DNA from: Prevotellaceae bacterium
GTDB taxonomy: Bacteria > Bacteroidota > Bacteroidia > Bacteroidales > Bacteroidaceae
DNA: 12,985 nt
NCBI GenBank assembly: GCA_030523505.1
Contig: JAUNIK010000031.1
Span: 1-12,985 of the forward strand
Direction of reading: 5' to 3'
Each line of letters starts with the position of its first letter. Positions within the stretch are counted from its first letter, which is position 1. A program made the position numbers and the translations under genes. The notes beneath the pieces were generated by a model. The model was given only the letters and a program-made list of their open reading frames with translations, did not search any database and had not been told where the DNA came from. Of the stretch, positions 8,412 through 12,985 are shown in pieces.

Positions 8412-9317
8412 ATGAAAAGACTATATTTACACATATTATTATTGGTTGCGGCTGTGACGGGATTCGTCTCATGCGCAGAGGAAGATGTGGAAGTAAAGGT
8501 GCATGATATATGCAGTTTCTTCGAACCAGCCCCTGACGACAACAGTGAGGAAGCCCAGATACGTCGTGCGTTCAGAGAGAAATACCATTCGTTCCTTTTG
8601 TTCAACGACACCATCCAGCGCTCCTATGTGGGACTCGACATCAATGGTGACCCTTACTATGATATCGAGACTCTCGGCATTGACTACACCGTAGGTCAGG
8701 GCAGTTATGCCGGAAACAAGTACTCATATATCATCCACACCGAGATGGACGATAAAAAAGAGGGACTGGAGTTCGTGGAGACCTATCTCCTACCACATAT
8801 CACTGGCAACCTGCAACCGTTCAGTTGGTTTGTGTGCAAGCAGATAAACTTCACCGACACAGAGGGAAAACCAGCCAGCCATCCTTATGCTGCCGTAGGT
8901 CAGCGCTGTGTGGCAGTAAGTACTGGTGTGCTCTCAAAACTCAAGACTGATGCGCAGAGAGCAAAGGTGGTGGAGAGTTGCCTCCTGGCAATGCTCGGTC
9001 CGATGTTGAAGAACCACGAGAGCGAGTTGAGCAGATTCTATAGCCTCACTACCGCCGGCAACCTCGCCACCATCGGTGCAAGTACCGAGGCAGACGCTAC
9101 TGCTGTGGCACGTAGGCATGGTTATTTAGGTATAGTACGCTCAAATTGGGGCTCATTCCAGACACCATCGCGTGAGACCGACACCAATCAGTTTGCGTCA
9201 TATCTGTTGCAGTATGATGATGAATATATGGAGCAGAATTTCGCTGACTATCCGCTAATTCTCCGCCGTTGGTATGTGTTCAAGGAAATCCTCGCCGAAA
9301 TAGGTTGGGTAAATTAA
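8412..9317 (+). CDS. SusCD-associated lipoprotein resembling the zinc metallohydrolase family, HExxH absent
   Basis: 301 residues with a lipoprotein signal (lipobox FVSC, Cys21), 21 bp after the susD-like gene. Length, place in the operon and overall layout recall the substrate-import-associated zinc metallohydrolase lipoproteins (HExxH family beside SusC/SusD). This includes a middle region of the type RCVAVSTGVLSKL (165-177) and a C-terminal block GYLGIVRSNWGSF...NQFASYLLQY then ILRRWYVFKEIL (283-294). In the enzymes the HExxH helix follows shortly after the middle block. Here that place reads VVESCLLAMLGPMLKN (186-201), with neither His nor Glu in zinc-binding spacing. The only nearby hint is HESEL at 202-206, which lacks the second His. 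If the kinship is right, this is a catalytically dead relative that may bind cargo. That it is an exported lipoprotein of the operon is firm; family membership is from memory of the family and moderate. Confidence 0.55.
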   Translation: MKRLYLHILLLVAAVTGFVSCAEEDVEVKVHDICSFFEPAPDDNSEEAQIRRAFREKYHSFLLFNDTIQRSYVGLDINGDPYYDIETLGIDYTVGQGSYAGNKYSYIIHTEMDDKKEGLEFVETYLLPHITGNLQPFSWFVCKQINFTDTEGKPASHPYAAVGQRCVAVSTGVLSKLKTDAQRAKVVESCLLAMLGPMLKNHESELSRFYSLTTAGNLATIGASTEADATAVARRHGYLGIVRSNWGSFQTPSRETDTNQFASYLLQYDDEYMEQNFADYPLILRRWYVFKEILAEIGWVN

Positions 9318-9336
9318 AAAATAAATATTTACGACT

Positions 9337-10056
9337 ATGATAAAGACTATTCAATTACTGTTAGGTCTTTCACTTACAGCATTCCTGCTTACTGCATGTA
9401 GCGAAGACGAAGGCTATACAATGCCGGAGAAGGTTGAACCAACGGCAGTGGGCGTGTGGGTTGACGAACGCGACGGTGCCGAATATGAGTGGGTGCAGTA
9501 TGGCAACCTGCAATGGATGGCACGCAACTTCCGTTATAACCTCAACGACAAGTCTATGTGTGCCGACTATCGCACTGACGACGAGTGGATCAACGGATGG
9601 ACCGAAACCCATTCATCGAAAGAACACCTTGTGAAATACGGTTACTATTATTCAATACAGGGAGCGCTGAAGGCGTGCCCAGAAGGTTGGCGACTCCCTA
9701 CAGACCAAGAATGGCAGCAGTTGGAGGAGATAATGGGTATGAGTGCCGGTGAAGCATCGGGAAGAGGATGGCGCGGAAATGTGGCATCAAACATGCTCAC
9801 AACAAGAGACAATGCTACTTCGCTGAACCTTCTCCTCGGAGGCTGGTACACATACAACCTGTCGAACTCGTTGAACAACGGCTCCAACTTCAGAGGTTCG
9901 TGGGCGTTCTATTGGACAAGCACCCGCGATGCCGATCAGGATGGCGAACTGTATATGTATCGCAAGTTGGCATTCAATCAGCATGGCGTTTACCGTCATA
10001 GCATGGAAGGCGCAATGCAGTTGCTGTCAGTGCGATATGTACGCGATGCTAACTAA
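9337..10056 (+). CDS. FISUMP-domain (Fib_succ_major) lipoprotein
   Basis: 239 residues. A lipoprotein signal has lipobox LTAC (Cys21). Residues about 39-236 form a FISUMP domain, a C-type-lectin-like fold common in surface proteins of Bacteroidetes and Fibrobacter. Marks are QYGNLQWMARNFRYN (54-68), YGYYYSIQGAL (101-111), CPEGWRLPTDQEWQQLE (114-130), the central Gly/Asn-rich GGWYTYNLSN (168-177), FYWTSTRDAD (191-200) and the closing SVRYVRD (231-237). Two Cys (75, 114) could pair. FISUMP domains are thought to act in binding, not catalysis; the target is unknown. The gene sits fourth in the operon, 19 bp after the previous one, so it is probably a surface accessory of the SusC/SusD pair. Confidence 0.85.
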   Translation: MIKTIQLLLGLSLTAFLLTACSEDEGYTMPEKVEPTAVGVWVDERDGAEYEWVQYGNLQWMARNFRYNLNDKSMCADYRTDDEWINGWTETHSSKEHLVKYGYYYSIQGALKACPEGWRLPTDQEWQQLEEIMGMSAGEASGRGWRGNVASNMLTTRDNATSLNLLLGGWYTYNLSNSLNNGSNFRGSWAFYWTSTRDADQDGELYMYRKLAFNQHGVYRHSMEGAMQLLSVRYVRDAN

Positions 10057-10093
10057 ATTTTATACATATTATTAACTAATTAATTATTACATT

Positions 10094-11455
10094 ATGAAGA
10101 ATTTTACTAAATTCATGTTCATGCTTGTTGCAATGGCATTTGTTAGCAACACAGCAATGGCAAACGACGATGTCTATGCATGGTTCTACACCGAGTTCCA
10201 CAGCTACCCAACAGGTGCAGGCAAAATCTATGTTGACGACAGCAACTCATTGAAGAATGAGGACATCACTGACTGGACAGAAGAGTGCGAGAAGAAGAGT
10301 TTCGGGTTCTGCCAGATCAACAGCCACGACTATTATGTTTACACACAGGGCAACGACGGCCGCACTTGTGTAGGTTTGGCTGAGGGTGTACGCGCTGACG
10401 AGTACTCTGACTGGGAACTCCCTTACGACGAGGCTGGTAATGTTGTTTTCCACAACCAGGCAAACCAGACCTACCCTTGGCGCTACTACTACGCTTCACA
10501 GGAGAAGGATAAGGACGAGACAACAGCACAGGGTATGGAGCCACTCTTCCCAACCCATTGCTGCTTCGCTGTATTCTCATGCGTAGGTGCTCGTTTTGCA
10601 AAGGGCCACAAGTCGTTCGCAAAGGATGTTACATGTTTCCCAGCAGTAAACGACCTCGGCGACAACATCACCCTCACAGCAACACCTGCTGACGAGAGAT
10701 GTCACTTCGCATACTGGAAGAACGAGGCAACAGGTCAGACATATACTGACAACCCACTCAACACCGTTGTTACAGAGCCAACATCGTATGTAGCATACTT
10801 CGAGTGCGATTCAGCAATCGTATTGAGCAACCCAGGCGAGACAAAGACCTATGTTTGGTATCACCCAGATTACTGCAATATCTATGAGACAGAAGGCAGC
10901 TCGCACGAGGCATGGGCACTCACAGAGCCAAACTTCAATGACAGTATTGATGTAAACGATCCTTCAAAGCGTCTCACCTATGTTGAGGCAGTAGCTATCG
11001 ATCGTGGCTATCCAGCGGCTCCAACAATCATCACTGTGAAGAACGAGGCAATCATTGTCCCTTCACCAAACCTCAACGGCTTCTCACAGCTCCACGATCC
11101 ATTCCTCTTCTGGTCTGGCGAGCAGGGCTTGTCGGGTGATCAGATGAATGAAACAGGCATGTACTACCTTGTTGACACAGATAACATGCGTCTCTACCTC
11201 ACAACAGAGAAATCTATCGCTCCAAACACAGCATACGCAGCAATCTATGCTGACCAACTCGCAGCAGAAGGTCTCGAGGCTCCACAGTATATCTACTTCT
11301 CTGAGGAAGCAGCAAAGGCAGGCGAGGGTACTGGCATCACAGTTGTAGAGAACCGCGAGAACGACGGTCAGATTTACAACCTCGGTGGTATGCGTATGAC
11401 AAAGGCCGGCAAGGGTATCTATATCCTCAACGGCAAGAAGTACATCAACAAGTAA
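10094..11455 (+). CDS. Cysteine-rich secreted protein with InlB-like repeat and sorting-domain-like C terminus
   Basis: 453 residues. The signal peptide is 1-24 (cleavage near AMA-N) with no lipobox. The N-terminal region (25-185) matches nothing I recognise and holds seven of the ten cysteines (65, 73, 92, 156, 157, 163, 181; the others are 203, 238, 261). Residues about 190-237 form one divergent InlB-type / bacterial repeat (ITLTATPADERCHFAYWKN...TSYVAYFEC), a small fold seen in surface proteins. Residues about 413-453 (GITVVEN...GQIYNLGGMRM...GKGIYILNGKKYINK) resemble the C-terminal tail common on exported Prevotella proteins and akin to type IX sorting domains. Codon choice differs from the neighbours: proline is mostly CCA, and ACA and GCA are heavily used, hinting at high expression or a separate history. 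It is the fifth gene, 37 bp after FISUMP and only 7 bp before the thioredoxin-like gene. Function unknown; probably a secreted or surface partner. Confidence 0.7.
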   Translation: MKNFTKFMFMLVAMAFVSNTAMANDDVYAWFYTEFHSYPTGAGKIYVDDSNSLKNEDITDWTEECEKKSFGFCQINSHDYYVYTQGNDGRTCVGLAEGVRADEYSDWELPYDEAGNVVFHNQANQTYPWRYYYASQEKDKDETTAQGMEPLFPTHCCFAVFSCVGARFAKGHKSFAKDVTCFPAVNDLGDNITLTATPADERCHFAYWKNEATGQTYTDNPLNTVVTEPTSYVAYFECDSAIVLSNPGETKTYVWYHPDYCNIYETEGSSHEAWALTEPNFNDSIDVNDPSKRLTYVEAVAIDRGYPAAPTIITVKNEAIIVPSPNLNGFSQLHDPFLFWSGEQGLSGDQMNETGMYYLVDTDNMRLYLTTEKSIAPNTAYAAIYADQLAAEGLEAPQYIYFSEEAAKAGEGTGITVVENRENDGQIYNLGGMRMTKAGKGIYILNGKKYINK

Positions 11456-11462
11456 TCAGAAT

Positions 11463-12587
11463 ATGCGCAGCGTATCAACAATAGTTCTTTTGCTGGCTAT
11501 GGCCTTCTCGGCTATGGCTCAGCAAAAGGATTTCACTATCAACGGAACCTCGGAAGGTGTTGTCGATGGCGATACCGTCTATCTCTGTCAGATAAAAGGA
11601 TTCTACCAGTTGATTCATCTGGATTCTGCAATTGTTAAAGACGGCAGTTATCAGTTCAAGGGCAATGCCGACGAACTGCGATTCCTCTATGTGGTGCCTT
11701 ATCACGAAGGCTCTTTCAAGGAGACAGGTTTGGGAACAGTTCTCATCGAACCAGGTGAAATCACTCTGAAAACCTACCTCTCAGCCAAGAAGAAAGACTC
11801 CGAGGTGAAGGGCGGAGTGAACACCGAGCTATGGAAGAAAGAGCGTGCCCTGCGCACCAACAGCAGCGATAATGAAGCCATTGGTAAGCATTGGAAGGTC
11901 ACAATGGACTCTACAGCCACTATCGACCAGAAACTCGCTGCACAGGCAGCCATGGACTCGCTCCGTGTGATACAGAACAATAAGATGATCGACTTCATCA
12001 TCGAGAATATGCCTGTACCATACTGCGACCTCATGCTCGGTTCACATTTCGGTGGATTCAACATCGAACAGAAAGAGCGCATCCTCGACGCTTTCGCAAA
12101 GAACATGCCTGAAGCACCACAGTACAAGAAGATCCTCGCCGAGAATGCAGCCAAGGCAGCCACAGCCGACGGACAGCCATTCATAGACTTTGAGATGGCA
12201 GATGTCGATGGCAAGATGGTCAAGATGAGCGACATTGTCAAGAAGAACAAATACACCCTCATCGACTTCTGGGCATCTTGGTGCGGTCCATGCCGTGCAG
12301 AGATGCCGAATGTTGTCGAGGCATATAACCGTTTCCACGACAAGGGCTTTGAGGTTGTAGGCGTATCGCTCGATTCAAAGCGCGACGACTGGGTGAAGGC
12401 AATCGACAAGCTTGGTCTCCCTTGGATACAGGTCAGTGATGTGAAAGGCTGGCAGTGTGAGGCAGCAGCCCCATACAATGTGAAGGCAATCCCGGCCAAT
12501 TTCCTCATCGACCAGAACGGCACTATCATCACCAGCAATCTCCGTGGTCTCACCCTCGTGAACACCATCGCTAGCTTGTTGGAATAA
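11463..12587 (+). CDS. Periplasmic thiol-disulfide oxidoreductase (DUF4369 plus thioredoxin-like domain)
   Basis: 374 residues. The signal peptide is 1-20 (MAFSAMA-Q), so the protein is exported. Residues about 22-115 fit the DUF4369 beta-rich domain (FTINGTSEGVVDGDTVYL; LDSAIVKDGSYQFKG). A helical linker follows (about 125-230). Residues about 238-374 are an AhpC/TSA-TlpA-type thioredoxin fold with TLIDFWASWCGPCRAEMP: the active-site pair is Cys274 and Cys277, and the cis-proline is in KAIPANFLID (Pro344). It would reduce or rearrange disulfides in exported proteins. It begins 7 bp after the cysteine-rich gene, suggesting that gene's product as client (inference). It is the last gene of the operon, 32 bp before the terminator stem. 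Catalytic residues are intact. Alternatives such as a cytochrome-maturation or peroxide role are possible but have no support nearby. Confidence 0.9.
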   Translation: MRSVSTIVLLLAMAFSAMAQQKDFTINGTSEGVVDGDTVYLCQIKGFYQLIHLDSAIVKDGSYQFKGNADELRFLYVVPYHEGSFKETGLGTVLIEPGEITLKTYLSAKKKDSEVKGGVNTELWKKERALRTNSSDNEAIGKHWKVTMDSTATIDQKLAAQAAMDSLRVIQNNKMIDFIIENMPVPYCDLMLGSHFGGFNIEQKERILDAFAKNMPEAPQYKKILAENAAKAATADGQPFIDFEMADVDGKMVKMSDIVKKNKYTLIDFWASWCGPCRAEMPNVVEAYNRFHDKGFEVVGVSLDSKRDDWVKAIDKLGLPWIQVSDVKGWQCEAAAPYNVKAIPANFLIDQNGTIITSNLRGLTLVNTIASLLE

Positions 12588-12619
12588 GGGCATCCGTTTG
12601 CCCCACAAAAACAATAAGT

Positions 12620-12651
12620 CCCCTCCGCCAATCCGGAGAGGGCTTTTTTTT
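12620..12651 (+). terminator. Intrinsic terminator ending the SusC/SusD operon
   Basis: Stem CCCCTCCG (12620-12627) pairs with CGGAGAGGG (12634-12642) through eight pairs with a single bulged A at 12639. The loop is six bases (CCAATC), and a run of eight T follows at 12644-12651. It lies 33 bp after the stop codon of the thioredoxin-like gene. Confidence 0.9.
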
Positions 12652-12985
12652 GCTCTACAAAGGTGTTTGAAGAAAATCGATCATTCAGTCATTTTTGATT
12701 ATAATATCCTGAAAACCAGATTTCTGCGTGGTGACTGAAAATTTAAAATCCGTCACATTTCGGTCACTATAGGGTCATCGAGTGGTCTACGATGATGCTC
12801 AATGTTTGCCTCTTGGGCTTGGGTGATGGAAAGGTGACCGATTGGTGACCGAATTGAAACTGTTCGGTCACCAATAAGGCGTTGTAAATCAGTGGGGTAA
12901 CTCAAAAGGTGACCGAATGACCGAAATTTGAAAAACTTATGTTACGTGATAAGAAAAGCAATAGAATTTGCCTTTGTAAAAAGGG
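12652..12985. promoter_or_regulatory. Gene-free tail with clustered GGTGACCGA-type repeats
   Basis: No reading frame here looks like a gene. The region is spotted with one short motif in both directions. Forward GGTGACCGA copies lie at 12833-12841, 12844-12852 and 12908-12916, with a variant GGTGACTGA at 12730-12738. Reverse TTCGGTCAC copies lie at 12759-12767 and 12863-12871, and weaker relatives CCGTCAC at 12750 and TCAGTCA at 12685. The first two forward copies are an 11-bp tandem. TGACCGAA is repeated head to tail at 12910-12925. The rest is A/T-rich. Repeated binding sites (operators or iterons) for a protein acting on the gene beyond the right edge would explain it, but this is inference. 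Confidence 0.5.
12841..12875. repeat. Perfect 13-bp inverted repeat, 9-bp spacer
   Basis: ATTGGTGACCGAA (12841-12853) and its exact complement TTCGGTCACCAAT (12863-12875) flank the spacer TTGAAACTG. No T run follows, so it is not a terminator. It is the most ordered member of the repeat cluster in this tail and could be a dimer-binding operator or a hairpin. Confidence 0.75.

Noticed and set aside
8412..9317. HESEL (residues 202-206) as an active HExxH zinc site
   Set aside because: The second His is replaced by Leu, and the motif lies after the helix where the family's zinc site is expected.
11774..12631. A 285-codon open frame on the minus strand
   Set aside because: It lies antisense to the thioredoxin-like gene, whose WCGPC and DUF4369 marks are unmistakable; the antisense product has no signal peptide or domain and arises from biased codons.
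12833..12925. The GGTGACCGA repeats as a CRISPR array
   Set aside because: Units are only 8-13 bp, spacing is irregular and copies occur in both orientations.
12969..12976. TGCCTTTG as a promoter -7 box for the next gene
   Set aside because: One mismatch to TAnnTTTG and no TTTG at the right distance upstream.

Overview
The window looks like chromosome from a Bacteroidales bacterium, most like Prevotella or a close relative. The evidence is a SusC/SusD outer-membrane import pair, an extra FISUMP lipoprotein, a DUF4369-thioredoxin protein, and promoters of the Bacteroidetes type (TTTG, 19 bp, TAnnTTTG) instead of E. coli type. I see no rRNA, tRNA, CRISPR array, transposase, integrase or glycoside hydrolase. 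The genus is inferred from style only.

Left part (1-3169, minus strand). A two-gene operon starts from a good promoter at 3264-3234. The first gene encodes a 164-residue secreted protein that is little more than a signal peptide and one beta-sandwich domain. The second encodes a large outer-membrane beta-barrel protein with an N-terminal copy of the same kind of domain, a plug and a barrel. This second gene is broken by one extra base in a run of seven G (1497-1491). Both sides of the break are open: 385 codons before it and at least 496 after it, running off the left edge. It may be a sequencing error, a phase-variable switch or a true frameshift.

Middle and right (3448-12587, plus strand). 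Six genes run in one direction with gaps of 7-37 bp and end at a clear intrinsic terminator (12620-12651). In order they are: SusC-like TonB-dependent transporter, SusD-like lipoprotein, a lipoprotein resembling the SusCD-associated zinc metallohydrolase family but without HExxH, a FISUMP-domain lipoprotein, a cysteine-rich secreted protein with an InlB-like repeat and a sorting-domain-like C terminus, and a periplasmic thioredoxin-like protein with an N-terminal DUF4369 domain. The likely picture is an outer-membrane import device (SusC barrel, SusD lid) with accessory surface lipoproteins, plus an oxidoreductase that may service the cysteine-rich partner. With no carbohydrate-active enzyme present, peptides or glycoproteins are as plausible as glycans for the cargo. 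No regulator gene is in the window.

The last 330 bases hold no gene I can support, but they carry a dense family of GGTGACCGA-type repeats in both orientations, including a perfect 13-bp inverted repeat and an 8-bp tandem repeat. This looks like an operator or iteron-like array in front of the next gene beyond the right edge.
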